From: Hemibagrus wyckioides
Taxonomy: Eukaryota; Chordata; Actinopteri; Siluriformes; Bagridae
Direction: 5' to 3'
NCBI RefSeq assembly: GCF_019097595.1
Contig: NC_080717.1
Location: 7,342,001-7,406,000 of the forward strand
DNA: 64,000 nt
Each line of letters starts with the position of its first letter. Within the stretch, counting starts at the first letter, position 1. The notes beneath the pieces are model-generated. The model saw only the letters and a list, made by a program, of their open reading frames with translations, was not told where the DNA came from and did no database searches. Both the position numbers and the translations under genes were made by a program. Positions 38,205 to 51,545 of the stretch are shown here, one piece after another.

Positions 38205-38245
<41 letters not shown>
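38205..38245 (+). repeat. (ATT)n microsatellite
   Basis: Perfect trinucleotide run of about 13 units. Confidence 0.95.
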
Positions 38246-39093
38246 GACATTAAGCTTGGTGCTAAAATTGCTTGGGATTACGGTGGCCATTTCATGGAGG
38301 CAGTGAATAAATTGTAAAGCCTAAAATAATTTAAAAAGTGTTTCCTGCTATGAAAAATATGAAACTTTTAATTATGCCTCAGAGTGACACTTTTACGGCA
38401 ACTTTCATCTCTCACAGTGGGGAAGAGGTGCCAAAACGGACAAGCTCACACCAAATCCCTTGGAAAGAGGAAAAAAAATCAATTTATATTTTTCATGCTC
38501 CTTTTCATGTGCAGTGTCTGAGGATTTTGAGTGGCGCAGAATGTACAAACAACCCACTCACAACCCAGAAGCAGATAGCACTACCCCTTCCTGACTTTCA
38601 TGCCTACTTTACTGCATATTATTTCTAAAGTAAGTGCATCATGGACTCTTCCTAAGGGCAGTGCAACAGCTATGACACAAGGCCATAATGTGTAGGCATC
38701 AACAACTTAGCGGGTTGATCTGATTAACCATGCTGATTCCGTAAAGCAACATTCAAGCACATTGCTTCTATTTGAAATGCGGAGCTTTTCAAGTCCCATC
38801 GCATTGCCTTCCACATCACAGCTGCTATTATCTCATGACCTGTTAATTTACCTCTGTGAATGTATTATTCGAAATGCTCTAAATGTCCTCAAACAGCTCA
38901 GCTAATGCACACTCTTAAATGCCAAATTGAATTTGTTTCCTTTTGGCTTTTTTGCCTCAGCGCACATGGAAATGTGGTTGAAGAATATTCATAATCATTA
39001 AATAATTTCATAGTCTATATGATACCATGTAGATGCTTTTACTTATATATACATATATATGCCATACAATAAACTTCCATTGTTTTGTAGAAC
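38246..39093. other. Repeat-free non-coding block, possible regulatory element
   Basis: I see no gene. The part 38690-38960 has mixed composition with several short homeodomain-type words (taatta-like) and no visible repeat. It is a candidate conserved non-coding element by appearance only. Confidence 0.3.

Positions 39094-39149
<56 letters not shown>
39094..39149 (+). repeat. (ATT)n microsatellite
   Basis: Perfect run of about 18 trinucleotide units, about 850 bases from a similar tract at 38205-38245. Confidence 0.95.
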
Positions 39150-39805
39150 GTTCATTCATTAGTCCCTCCCCAGTCAGTCATAGTAACACTAAGTGATGAT
39201 GAGTATCTAGCTTACAAGCATGTTGAAGAGGGTAGATAGTGCTAATGATAATGCTCCTCTAGGACCTAGCTTGGGCAGCAGTTGTAAAAAGTGATATAAA
39301 AAATAAGAATGGTTGAATGTGTTATAAAACAATTTAGCCTTTACCCTTCAGTTGGTAGTTGGGGATGATGGGGAGACCTGACTTGTTGGAAGGAAAAAGA
39401 AGGTGATCAAATCGGGGGGAAAATGGGGGTATATTGCAAATACCCCCCCCAACCATTTTAGTAGTCGTAGTAATAGTACCAGCAGCAGTAATATTTGTAA
39501 TTGTAGTAGTTTGTCATCTAGCAACACTAGTCATAATGTGTCATTAATAATGGTCACTATTTATGAATGTAAATTATTCTGTTTTATGTCTCCAAACCTC
39601 CTTGTTCCTTCGTAAAATTACACTTGTTGACATCCCTCACTACCGCACAATGACAAACTGAACTTTTCCCTAGTTCAAAATTCCTAGAGATGTTGTATTA
39701 GGTGTTCTCTTATTATTCAAACTAGACTATCGGAGTGAGACTCAACAAGTCATTCATTATTACACGATATGATATTAGTAACGGCATCCACTTATTTCCC
39801 TGGTA

Positions 39806-39957
39806 TGTGGATGCACGTGTGAATGTGTGTGCACTGGGTGTCATATGGACTGGTGTATCACCCTGGGTGCATTCCTGCCTTGCTCCCAGTGTTCACAGGA
39901 TAGGCTATGAATCCAATGCATGCAGGATTAAGGAAAACGGATGAATGGATGAAAATA
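39806..39957 (+). repeat. 3' tail of a V-SINE/LINE-type retroelement
   Basis: The segment has 'tggactggtgtatcaccctg', 'ggtgcattcctgccttgctc', 'cacaggataggctatgaatc' and ends in 'ggatgaatggatg'. This is the common 3' portion also seen complete in the V-SINE at 60847-61203. Confidence 0.7.
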
Positions 39958-40059
39958 GGCATTGAGGCTGCAAGGTGCTGCACATCTCCAGGGTCGGGAT
40001 TTTGATCCTGAACTTCTGTATGGAGTTTTGTGTGTTCTCTCCATGTTCCTGTCACCTTT

Positions 40060-40222
40060 GCGTGTTTTTCTCCCAGACGAAGTGGCTCAGTTCAGAAAAA
40101 ACTTTGTCATTAAATACGAATGCATATCTGAGGTGATTTTCATGTCTAGATTTATGTAATGAAGGAAGTACATTACGCAAACTATTTCCTTGTAAATAGG
40201 CAATCCTATATCACGCTGAATG
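40060..40222 (+). repeat. Dispersed repeat, copy 2
   Basis: It matches 34541-34712 in order ('tttttctcccagacgaagtg', 'ctcagttcagaaaaaacttt', 'aaactatttccttgtaaata', 'ggcaatcctatat'). The shared sequence is about 160 bp and moderately diverged. Confidence 0.6.
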
Positions 40223-40297
40223 CATATGTGTGTGGAACTGTGCAGGACTGGTGTCCCACTGGTTCTGTAGTTCTGTATTCATAACCCTACAAATACT

Positions 40298-41435
40298 CAG
40301 AGGTAGACAAAGTACACAACTTCCTTACTTGACTGAAAGTACAGATACTACTGGTTAAACATTACTCCATTAGAAGTAAAAGTTGTAAAGACAGATTTTT
40401 ACTTAAGTAAAATTACTTAAAAGTATCAAAAGTAAAAAGTAAATGCCAACGCATTGTTTTATTATTGTTGCATTGTTGTGTGCAACACTTACAGTAACTT
40501 CTGTAGCAACCTAGTGAATATACTGACCAGTTTGTAGTATCTGTGGACTTAAGAGCTTTTAGAATGCTACAAAACCTATAGAAACTGGATTGACAAAAAA
40601 AAAGACAAAACAGAGAGCAAAACAGAAAGACTTATTTGCCATCAAAACAAAAATTTCAAACCATTAGTTGTGGGCAATATTTCCCATGTGCATCGTTCTG
40701 CATTTTGATTAGACCATCCGGGGATTTTTGGAATAGTCTTTTCAGCATACTACGATTTGGGGTTTACTAATTCTTTTTTCGAATACTGTTTAGGACAGAT
40801 AGTATGAGAATTTGGACGCAGCATAGGTTTTTGCATGTTAACTAACATCATTGCCAATGCGTTGGTGGCGTATATGCAAAGCTATGGCTAATAGGCAACC
40901 AAATACATAAAAAAACATTTACCATACATATTCATGGCACAGGCAATATCCATTTTAAGCTTTTACTAGAAATCAAAAGTATGCATAGCCCAATAGGATT
41001 CCACAGGTTGGATCGAGAGTTTTTGTAGGCTGCGATGTTTGTTTTCGGTAAACAAAGCAAACATTTAAAACCAAAAGTATCTTTACTCTTTTCTTAAATC
41101 TGGAACATACTGTCTAAGTATCGTCATGGATGCACTGCACCGATGATCTGACACCAATTGATCAGAGTTCAAAAAATGATGGAAAACCACTGAACTTTAC
41201 AACACGTGATGCTACAAGAGTGAAAATCCTCTTCTGATTAAAGTAACTACTTTTTACTCAATGACCTTGACAGAAATGTAGTGGAGTAAAAAGTACAATA
41301 TGCGTCTTTCAAATGGAGTGAAGTTAAAGTAAGAAGTTTCCAGAAAAAAATAATACTCAAGTCAAGTACAGATACTCAAAAAGTGTACTTAAGTACAGTA
41401 CTCAAGTAAATGTACTTCGTTACTGTCCCCCTCTG
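40298..41435. mobile_element. Non-autonomous hAT element with perfect 8-bp duplication
   Basis: The 1,138-bp element starts CAGAGGTAGACAAAGTACAC and ends, inverted, CAGAGGGGGACAGTAACGAA. It is flanked by the identical octamer caaatact at 40290-40297 and 41436-41443, the eight-base duplication expected of hAT transposition. Subterminal sequences are palindromic versions of 'acttaagta' and 'tactcaagt' words, typical of a teleost hAT family. No transposase is visible inside. It interrupts another repeat tail. Confidence 0.9.
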
Positions 41436-41512
41436 CAAATACTATAAATGAATGAATGAAAGAATGCGTGAATGCTAAGAAGAATGGATGAGTGACCCAT
41501 GAAAAATGGCAG

Positions 41513-41513
41513 A

Positions 41514-41585
<72 letters not shown>
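41513..41585 (+). repeat. (AAT)n microsatellite
   Basis: Uninterrupted trinucleotide run of about 24 units, the longest in the window. Confidence 0.95.
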
Positions 41586-41847
41586 TAACATCATTAGCTT
41601 AATGCTATAAGATGAAACACATAATTGACTCCAGGCTTCAGAAGAAGTCCCAGTAGTGCTGTGAGTTTATAGGTGTAATTGCATCAAGCATAAGGGGGTC
41701 ATTAGTTTCTGTGCTTTGAGAGGAGATTACACATGATTAATTGCTAATCGCATATGTCAAGGGCTACGAATTTCAGGGCTGAGAACGAATTAATCCATGT
41801 TTGAGAGTGTGCTTTGGATGGGGGGGTGTTCAGTTCATAAGCCTGCA

Positions 41848-41891
41848 AGAGGGAGGGAGGGAGGGAGGGAGAGAGAGAGAGAGAGAGAGAT
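41848..41891 (+). repeat. (GGGA)n-(GA)n purine tract
   Basis: About five GGGA units followed by about ten GA units. It is a pure purine strand that could form triplex DNA. Confidence 0.9.
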
Positions 41892-43106
41892 TGATCATGT
41901 GCATGATTCTGAGGAAATCATATGAGCCATACAGAGTTTTGTATGTGTTGAAGAGTAAGACAATGAAACATCATTGCTTTTCAGTGTAATACATATTGCT
42001 ATATAGCTTTATGAAAATATGTCTGCATGTGTGTCCTTACTTCTTATGTGGCCTTGGAAGTTTTAGCTAATTGGAAGCAACAAACTTTCTCGTTCAGCAT
42101 CCCTGCTTGGAAGCTCAGGCTCAATTCACACTCTGTGGTAAGCTCTCTGGGGGGGAATGGGGTTTCTGCCAGATCTATAGACACTGTGCAATTGAAACCC
42201 CATTTACACAGCTGCGAATGAAAACTCCCAGCCTCTTGAACACAAAAGCAAGAAGCACTTGAGCACTGCGCTCCAACAAATATCTCTTGATTTACATTAC
42301 CGCTCTGCTTCATAGATTTTTAGGCCTTCCGGCACTCACTTTGTCTCAAACACATTGGAGATAATCATAGAGCAAAGGAAATGTCACTTGGCATAGCAGC
42401 TATGTCTCCTTGGCTTAGAAGCACGGTATTTTTCTATGACAATCTCAACTGAAATTCTCATTTATTTTATCACTTCATAAATCATGTTAAATGGTATGGT
42501 TTGTCAGGCATCTTGGGTCCCCTTTTAGGCATCAAATGAATCTGTTGTGGCTATAAAACTTAACGTATCAGAAGCCATTTATGTCACATCTCCATTTGTG
42601 TAGTGTTAATGATACCATTTATTCTGAATGTCAGCACATTTGACAAGGAGATAATCTCAGAGGACGCGTCAAGACTCAAAAGTGAACGACAACGCAACGT
42701 TAAACGTAGGAGGAAATTCTCTACTTAGACTGCTCCACATGTTTTGGGTGTATTGATAATGCTTTAGCATCTGTTCTTCCCCCAGACCAGTCTCCTATAA
42801 TACACGTGTGCATCTGAACGATTCAGCAATTAAATGCATGCTTTTTAAATGCATCCAAATTGCATGCTTTTGCACATATTTTGCTGTAATTGCAGGAGCA
42901 TTGCTTTCAAGCTGACGGACACAGGAACAATAGAGTTACTTGACAAAAAAAAAAAAAAAAAGCTGTAAAATAGCCAGCAAATTATTTTTTTTTTGTTTTA
43001 AATAGAACACAAAAAATGTTTTGTTTTCAGCATCAGTGCCAAATATCAATACAGTACCTTAAAAAAGAGTGTTTGAGCAATACATAATAGATGAGCAGTA
43101 AGTTAG
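41892..43106. other. Non-coding stretch, nothing recognised
   Basis: I see no gene or classified repeat. An A run lies at 42944-42960. Confidence 0.45.
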
Positions 43107-43108
43107 TA

Positions 43109-44330
43109 CACTATATTGCCAAAAGTATTCTCTCACCTGCCTTGACTCGCATATGAACTTAAGTGACATCCCATTCCTAATCCATAGGGTTCAATATGAC
43201 GTCGGTCTACCCTTTGCAGCTATAACAGCTTCAACTCTTCTGGGAAGGCTGTCCACAAGGTTTAGGAGTGTGTTTATGGGAATTTTTGACCATTCTTCCA
43301 GAAGCGCATTTGTGAGGTCACACACTGATGTTGGACGAGAAGGCCTGGCTCTCAGTCTCCGCTCTAATTCATCCCAAAGGTGTTCTATCGGGTTGAGGTC
43401 AGGACTCTGTGCAGGCCAGTCAAGTTCATCCACACCAGACTCTGTCATCCATGTCTTTATGGACCTTGCTTTGTGCACTGGTGCACAGTCATGTTGGAAG
43501 AGGAAGGGGCCAGCTCCAAACTGTTCCCACAAAGTTGGGAGCATGGAATTGTCCAAAATGTCTTGGTATGCTGAAGCATTCAGAGTTCCTTTCACTGGAA
43601 CTAAGGGGCCAAGCCCATCTCCTGAAAAACAACCCCACACCATAATCCCCCCTCCACCAAACTTTACACTTGGCACAATGCAGTCAGACAAGTACCGTTC
43701 TCCTGGCAACCGCCAAACCCAGACTCGTCCATTAGATTGCCAGATGGAGAAGCGCGATTCGTCACTCCAGAGAACGCGTCTCCACTGCTCTAGAGTCCAG
43801 TGGCGGTGTGCTTTACACCACTGCATCCGACGCTTTGCATTGCACTTGGTGATGTATGGCTTGGATGCAGCTGCTCGGCCATGGAAACCCATTCCATGAA
43901 GCTCTCTGCGCACTGTTCTTGAGCTAATCTGAAGGCCACATGAAGTTTGGAGGTCTGCAGCGATTGACTCTCAGCATGCGCCTCAGCATCCGCTGACCCC
44001 GCTCCGTCAGTTTACGTGGCCTACCACTTCGTGGCTGAGTTGCTGTCATTCCCAAACACTTCCACATTCTTATAATACAGCTGACAGTTGACTGGAATAT
44101 TTAGGAGCGAGGAATTTCACGATTGGATTTGTTGCACAGGTGGCATCCTATCACAGTTCCACGCTGGAATTCACTGAGCTCCTGAGAGCGACCCATTCTT
44201 TCACAAATGTTTGTAAAAACAGTCTGCATGCCTAGGTGCTTGATTTTATACACCTGTGGCCATGGAAGTGATTGGAACACCTAAATCTCATTATTTGGAT
44301 GGGTGAGCGAATACTTTTGGCAATATAGTG
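43109..44330 (-). mobile_element. Tc1-like element (CACTATATTGCC ends), copy 2
   Basis: The 1,222-bp element has the same ends and gene as copy 1 (32756-34004), with TA at 43107-43108 and 44331-44332. It is nearly colinear with copy 1 but 27 bp shorter, mainly because of a net loss of about 23 bases near 43970 plus small deletions near 44095 and 44115. Confidence 0.92.
43191..44196 (-). pseudogene. Tc1-like transposase with three small deletions
   Basis: The expected start (MGRSQ) is at 44196. A one-base loss near 44115, a two-base loss near 44095 and a net loss of about 23 bases near 43970 break the N-terminal DNA-binding part. From 43913 to 43191 the frame is open for 240 residues starting [13 protein letters not shown], with an intact DD34E triad (LWSDE, QHDCAP, PIEHLW). 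The arginine at 'HGRAAASKP' is the position where copy 1 has a stop. The catalytic half is intact but the DNA-binding half is not. Confidence 0.88.
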
Positions 44331-44464
44331 TATGTTAGCTGGATCATTATAGCTAGCAAGCCTGCTGTTTTTTTGCTGGAACAGAGCAAAATGTTCACAG
44401 AGTTTGCATGTCTCACATTTCTAAATTTCTCTGTAGATGAAAATTGTCTGTAGCATGTGATTGA

Positions 44465-44630
44465 GTGTTTGAGTGTGTGTGGGAATGTGTCCTTTTGTGG
44501 GCTGGCACCCAGGGCAGGGTGTTCCACATCTTCTGCCCCCGAGTCCTTCGGAATAAATACCGGGCACCCCGTGACCCTGTGAAGGATAAGTGGTACAGAA
44601 AATGGATGGATGGATGGATGGATGAAATAT
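44465..44630 (+). repeat. V-SINE/LINE 3' tail with (ATGG)n
   Basis: The block has 'gggctggcacccagggcagg', 'ccgggcaccccgtgaccctg', 'gaaggataagtggtacagaa' and four or more GGAT units at the end. It matches the 3' end of the V-SINE at 60847-61203 in general plan but is 5' truncated. Confidence 0.75.
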
Positions 44631-46095
44631 CCACAGCACCCCTAGTGGTCAATATCACACAATAGCCACTGGATGTATTTTCATGTAGACCCTTGAGGAA
44701 AGTTATAGATTTCTATAGATGTGTAGGAAGTAGACTCCCTACATAGAGGGATATTGGATTTCAAGAAGATCTCACATGCTCCACACTGCTAAGATATACA
44801 AAGTGAGCTCTCCTGATATGGGTACATAGCTCTCCTGAGAAAAATAGAGGGGGAAGTAGGAACAGTCAGAACATTTTTACTCCTCTGAACATGGTTTGAA
44901 ATAAAATGAGCTTTGTAAGAGTGGAGCTTTGAGACTCTGTTAAATCTGCTAAAATGTTTGGCCCACCCACATGTTTTTAGCAGCATTAATAATCATCATG
45001 CAGTCTTGGTTTAGGCAAAATATTTATTTTTTGTAATGAGAATGAGATTCAAAGTTGACTTTTTAACAACTTGGATGATTTTCTCTTCTGCTAACATTTG
45101 CCAATAAATTCTGCAACAATGAGTTTTCTGTACCGCTGCCTAACGATAGCGGTGCCAGTGCAGTGAACTATATCTAACGAAAGTGATGCAGCAGAGCTTT
45201 AGTTCTTAAGTCTGTCCAGCTCTTTGACCTCTTCAGCTAACATTTTTCTGCTAATACCACGCTTGATGCCATTGTTATTGTAGACAACTAAAAAAAAAAG
45301 TCTTATTTCGGGCCATAGTTATATATTCGGGTTGAGGTGGAATGTAATTGCTGAAACAGTAAAGCTATAAGGTGCGTAAAATGAACAAGCAGCTTCAAAC
45401 ACACTTTGTTTTGACAGCCAATAAATGACTCAGTGAAACCGGTAATTGTAAAAGTCACAGTTGAAGTACACTTTGTTTTTGAAGATGTTTTAAATAAATG
45501 AGTCCTTTCTTTGCCATATTTCAAAAGAGTAACAATGATTTAAGGCTGAGAATAAACATAATTTTAAGCCTCCGGCATCAGCATTTTATAACAGCATGTT
45601 TTCCAACATATAATAGGAAAGTCTTCAGGATAAATGACATTGTTCTTTCTGGTCTCTCAGAAACAAGACAAAGTGCCTTTTTTGTCCTCAACACTCCATA
45701 TAGCTTCTGTAGTACGAGACATACCAGAAAAGTCTCTCCCTGATGTTCCACAACACTGGATGTAACTATAAATGGTACACGTGGTTCATCATTTCATTAA
45801 AAACTTCAGGGTGATAACTGCAACTGTGCTCCACATCAGGCTGGATCACACCACACCATCATGTCTCCAAAGTTTTATTTCATATCTAAAAACGCATGTC
45901 AATTGCTTCACAGAGTTTCCTCACCAGAACAGTCAGGGTCGTCTTTAGTGAAGTTTTAGCGTGTCTCCTGGAGGATGAAACAGATTTTAGGATAGCTGGG
46001 TGGATAGGTTTTGGAGCACTGCCTCAAAGCTTTTCAATTCAATTCCTTACAGAGAAACTCAGTTGGATGGCTTGGTGTCAGACAGTGAGAGGAGT
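44631..46095. other. Non-coding stretch, nothing recognised
   Basis: Short open frames only, with no domain or repeat identified. Confidence 0.4.
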
Positions 46096-46490
46096 GGAGA
46101 CATGTGTGGGTAAAAATCAAAGTCTGGGCTTTATTTAAAAAGGAGAAGAAGAAGGAGGAGGAGAAGAGGAAGAAGAAGAAGCAAAAGAAGAGGAAGGGGC
46201 TAACAATCCAAATCAGAAACACAGTCTGAGATTTAAAACAAACAAAAAAAAACCTTTGAAAGTAAAGAATAGCAGAAGTAAAGGAACAGAAAATAGTGAT
46301 ACTGTAGTTTATAGTTACAATGAATGAATAAGTCTTCATCTAGACGGGGAAAAAAAAACACAAAGACAACTTAATGAGGTATTTATATGCAGCAGCTAAA
46401 CAAGGTACAGGTGAGAACTATTAGCTAGAGCAGTGAGTAGGTGTAGAGTTTGAGGTCCAGGGGGAACCAACGGTTAACACCTGGAAGGCC
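46096..46490. repeat. Possible interspersed repeat with purine-rich tract
   Basis: A GA/GAA-rich tract (about 46139-46198) is followed by sequence ('gtatttatatgcagcagcta', 'ggtacaggtgagaactatta') resembling the repeat suspected at 16787-17195. Ends are not defined. Confidence 0.3.
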
Positions 46491-46799
46491 ATTCATTTAC
46501 ACACAACACTGCTGTTCTTTTACATGCAGGACTGCTTTTTTCCTCTCTGATTATTTCCAGGACAGCTTTGAGGTATGTTCGGGGTTGTTGAAAATTCCTA
46601 CGAACATTTAACCTCCAAAATCTTTTGACAAACAATGATGATGCTACATAGATAGAACACATACACAGAAGTAGAAATAATGTGAAACTGCACATTGTGT
46701 TTAAGGTTCAAGGTTTTACATGAATATATATGAGAGAGAGAGACAGACATAGTTATATATAGTTCTTAAATATTATATTAGTATATATTATATTATGTG

Positions 46800-46802
<3 letters not shown>

Positions 46803-46833
<31 letters not shown>
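46803..46833 (+). repeat. (GT)n microsatellite
   Basis: Perfect GT run of about 15 units. Confidence 0.95.
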
Positions 46834-46834
<1 letters not shown>

Positions 46835-46999
46835 CACTGCTCTTTCTGCCATGCAATTGCAATCCTATGTGACCTAGTCTTCTCTGCTCCCATCCAACAT
46901 GATTTTGTCTCTGTAGGTCAGTGAAAACAAAGTTAGTATTTGTTAGCAAAAACCATAAATGATAAAACTAAATTCCAAAACATACCTTTTTAACAATAA

Positions 47000-47090
47000 A
47001 CCTTGTGTCCCAAGTCCCTTGTGACAGGCTCCAGGTTTTCTATGACCCTGTGTAGGATAAGCAGTACAAAAAATGAAAAGATGGAAGGTG
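47000..47090 (+). repeat. V-SINE/LINE 3' tail fragment
   Basis: The phrases 'cttgtgacaggctccaggtt' and 'gaccctgtgtaggataagca' followed by 'gtacaaaaaatgaaaagatg' match the common retroelement tail. Only the last 90 bases are present. Confidence 0.6.
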
Positions 47091-50000
47091 TCTTCAGAAA
47101 AAAGCTACACACCAGTAATGCTGCGGTAAAAGTAGGGGGTAAATATTTTAATGTTACATGCTATTTAATATCTGGTACTAAAAAATGAATGGCAGGAAAA
47201 CTGTCTTATTTACTAAAAGCAGAAGAAAAGATAGCAACTAATGCATATAGTAAAATCTGTAGTTCATTCAAATCTAATAGGAAAATATGCTGAGATGAAC
47301 AGAAGTTATTATATCCAAATTATCAAATTATTGTATATTAATATTGTATATTAATGCATTGAGAAGTTTAAAACAGAATACCTTACTGCACTGAACATGA
47401 ACGATATATATAATATATTATAATCTCCATCCATGAATCCAAGGTGTACAGGCCAACAATACAAGAAAATAACTGCCAGTATAATAAACACATTATCTCT
47501 TGGCTAATGGTCAGATGCCTTATCCAGATTAATTTTAAAGATACAAACATATATATCATGCTATTGAGAGCCATAATTCCTAAAAAATAGGAAAATGTTT
47601 TATTTATAGATTGGAGCAATGTCTAGGAAGGCATCATTTGTACGTGAACCTGGACCACAAAACAATTTAAGGAGGCAAATAAATCCATCAATCTGACAAG
47701 CCCTGGTCTACATTTCACATTCAGTTGTGATACACTAGGGAAATTGAGGGTAGAGAATAGCCATTACCAAAAGCTGTTCCAGCAACACAACCCTATTGGC
47801 TTAATCTGATAACAGCCATGGCGTCATTACTGGCCAAAGTTTTTTTTTCTTTTCTAAAAGATAGATAAAAAGTAAAAATATCCTATACTTTCCTTGACCT
47901 TTAGCAAGGTCTGAATTTGTTATAAAATGTAATACTGGTTATGAGATTAGTATGAGTTTTGAGCAGCACTGAAAAGCTTTTACAAAAAAACAAAAACAGG
48001 CCATTGCTGGATGAAGGCCAATGGTGGACAGTTCTGCTATGCAGCATGAGCCCTTCCTCTCATGTCTGTGCCACCAGTTGGCTAATTTAATAGACACTGA
48101 TAGCTAAAGTTACCTGGTTCCTGTGGAGACAAAGGAAATCCGATTATACGCTAAGTGACTTTTGCTATAGTCTTTAGGGGATCTGTGGCTCTTCCATCAG
48201 CTGTCTGAAGACACTTCCACAAGAATGAGGTATCACATGGAGCTTAAAACATTCAGCTTATTGAATAAGCATGTCACAAAAGGCTGGATAGTCTCTGCTC
48301 TTCTAGGTAAATGGCATCTAGGTTCCCAGGTGTCCTCCTAATAGACATCTTTTCTGTATGAATGACAGATAAACCTCATTAACAGCAAATAGAAATTAGA
48401 CTATAATGATATACTGATATGCCATTTTGCTATCTTAAAGAAATTGGAAATAGTTTTAACATTCAAATGTTTTTCTGTATGACAAATAGCCATATTATCA
48501 TTTAACTTTTCTCGGTTAAAGAACTTTGACAAATAGGAATGTGGGAGAAAAACAAAAGAAAAACATCTGTCTAATTATATGCAAACCAGGGCAATAGATT
48601 ATATTTCTTAGTGTTCACATATTAAGCAGTACTGATAAAACAAACAGCATAAACCATATATTTATCTGTTGAAAGATGAAACCTGCTTATTATTAACAAT
48701 AAGAAAATGATGGTCTAAAGCAGGCCATGGATTGGGTGTGAGAGTAAGTTTAGAGAACTTCACATTCACCACTTATAAACTTTACACAACCTTGCTAAAG
48801 GAGTGTTCATTTTAAGTTTAATGACTAAATGTTCTGCTCAGAAGACACTAATTTAGGTGTTGATAATCTATATTCCATATTAATATTATGTAGTAATATT
48901 ACATAAAACATTTCCTTTCTTCCTTCCATCCATCCATCCATCCATCCATCCATTGACCAGTCTTTCCTAACAACCTGTGTAATTTCTAAGCCTTGTTATT
49001 CTCTTGACTGTTTACTCTTGATTGTTACTCTGTTGACCCCTTTAAAGGTCTGACAGTCTGGTAATGACAGTCCAGAGGTTCAGAGCTGTTTTGGGGGAAA
49101 GCTGCTGTTTATTATTGAGGATGAACAGTAACATTCTGCCCCCACATAACGAGGGGTCCTTTTTTTGGCCCAAATCAGCCCCTGTCAGATGTCCTCTCAG
49201 CAGGCCATTGCTGATGTTTAAGCAATGGCTTAGCTCTTGATTGTACACAAGCCCTGGCTCCTTTTTACACCAGCCTCTGGTAGAGGACTAAATATTAATT
49301 CTTGGAGGCTGCAAAGTTCATAGCCAAAGAGAAGCATGTCTAGTGATACAGGTAGACTCGTGAACAGTGTAATGGCATATGCACAGCACATTTGGTAAGT
49401 GGCCATCCCAGTCCTGATTATGTTTAGAGGTAAGGATTGATAACTGTGTTGTCAGGGATTCATTGAAAAATGAATTAAAGATCAGTTACTTCAGACAGGC
49501 ATGAAAATTCTGATTGAGGTCCTTGCACACTGTACACTAGGTACAACAATGCACAAAACATCTAATATCTTGACACAGAAACTGGGTTCATTTACATCTA
49601 GGGCATCATCTAGGGCACCAGCAGCTGCCAAACCACCCCAACCAAGAACAGGGAATTTTCAGCAAACGATCACACCAGACCAGGAAACTTTTCTGGTCAT
49701 GCCATGAGCAACTGACTCTTTTTCCCTTGCAGATCAACACTTTGAGCCACAAAGAAACCCAAATTGCCAGGTTTCTTTTATACCTGAATATCTGGCACAA
49801 CCTACATGATACAAGATGGCTGGATGACACCAGTGGGAGTTTGTGAGGACTCACCTTAATGAGTGCACCATCACCAGTCCTCATCTTATTGCTATACTGT
49901 CTCTCACTGCCTGCACTCTCTTTTTGCTCTCTTGTTTTTAGCCCTTTGATGCTCCACCACCACAGCTCTGTCACTGCCTCTCTGGTCAATTGCTGTCTTT

Positions 50001-50288
50001 TTTCATTCTACAGAGGCTTCTTTTGCCCCTCCTGGATTGAACTTGCTTCCTGGGCAGTGGGGAAATACCACTTTTTCTTTGTCAGATGAGTATTTTCTGT
50101 TGAATTGGCCTCTATAGCTTGCTCCTTCAGCTGGGCTCGGGTTGATTGTTGTTTATCTGCTCTCTTTTATTTGGCAACTTGCTCGTATAGCCTATAACTG
50201 AGATATGACAAGCACCAACAGACCTATAAACAGATGCAGACAAGGAAACTCCCACCACAGGGAGAGAAAGCACACAGACGGCATGAGG

Positions 50289-50327
<39 letters not shown>

Positions 50328-51369
50328 AAAATGGAAAATGCAAATAAGGAAGCAAAATGAAAATACAACTCTAACTATAACTGTAGTGTGTATTTTGATA
50401 AATTTGCATCAGCAAGGACACCACTATTCTTCCTCAAAGATGACTAATTTACAAGTTCTAAACCACAGCATTCTAACAAAACCTTTTTTCTCTTTTTTTG
50501 GCTTTTATCTGCTTATTTGAGATGTGTTCTGTACTATTGTACTGTACTGTTGCCATTACAATGTTCCAACTGTATGTTTTTTGCCTCACGGTTACAGCAA
50601 TTACAAGTTATGAAATCATGAAGAAGTGGCGAGAAAAATGCTTCTTGTAATCATTAAAAGGCTTCCTACTACAAGGTTAAAATTATTATTCCAAATCAAA
50701 AATAAGAAATTAAGAATGAGAAAAAGGCTGGCCTGGACCTGGTCACTTGCTGTTTTTATGTAAACAAGGTTTCTGTGATCTTTCATAACAAACACCCTTT
50801 CCACTCTTAATTTCTTTCAATAGACAGCCTCTGTGAAACATATCCCCAAGGGAAGCGTTTTGTTGGATTATGTTTGTGGTATTCTGTTACTACTCCCACC
50901 TTTTTATTGTCCGCCTTCACCTCCTCTGCACTGATGATATACTCCAGAAAGGAAATGGTTGTACAATGAAAGAGGCGTTTTGTGGCTTTGACAAATGATT
51001 TTCCATCAATTGTCACAGATAGCTATATCAGTAGCATCATGGTGACACATAAAGACCTGACACAGAGCTCACTAGGACCTGTCCAGCCAGAAAGGAATAC
51101 GTTGCCCTGCTTGTTTGCCATTGTGCAATTTTGGCCGCAGGCAAATAGTATTGCTTATTAGCCAATATAACCTGATTTTGGTTAATGAGTGATACTATTT
51201 GACTGGGGCCAGAAATGATTGGCAAGGTGGCAGAGGGTAGGTTTATCACAGGGTTACTGAGGTCATATTATGGCCTATGTGGAGTAACCATTCTCATAGG
51301 TTCCCTACAGGTTTTTTAGTTTATCCGGTCTCCTAATAATACGCTGGAAAATGAATTGCCTATGTTACA
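47091..51369. other. Long AT-rich non-coding stretch with two microsatellites
   Basis: I see no gene. (CATC)n lies at 48926-48954, the complement of the (GATG)n tails of nearby retroelements, and (AT)n at 50291-50324. A frame at 49606-49989 (minus) is long enough to notice but shows no domain. Confidence 0.45.
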
Positions 51370-51545
51370 TTACCCCTAGGTGTGAATGTATGTCTGTGTG
51401 TGTGTGTTCGTGGTACCTTGCAATGGACTAACTTTCTGTGCATAGTGTATTCCACGATGTACAACCAGTGTTCCTGGGATGAACTCTAGATTTAGCACAA
51501 TTCTGGGATAAAGTGGCTACTGATGATGGATGAATGAATGAATAG
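51370..51545 (+). repeat. Decayed V-SINE/LINE 3' tail
   Basis: It contains 'gtaccttgcaatggactaac', 'tgtattccacgatgtacaac', 'gtgttcctgggatgaactct' and ends 'gatggatgaatgaatgaat', the diverged form of the tail seen at 39806 and 44465. Confidence 0.6.
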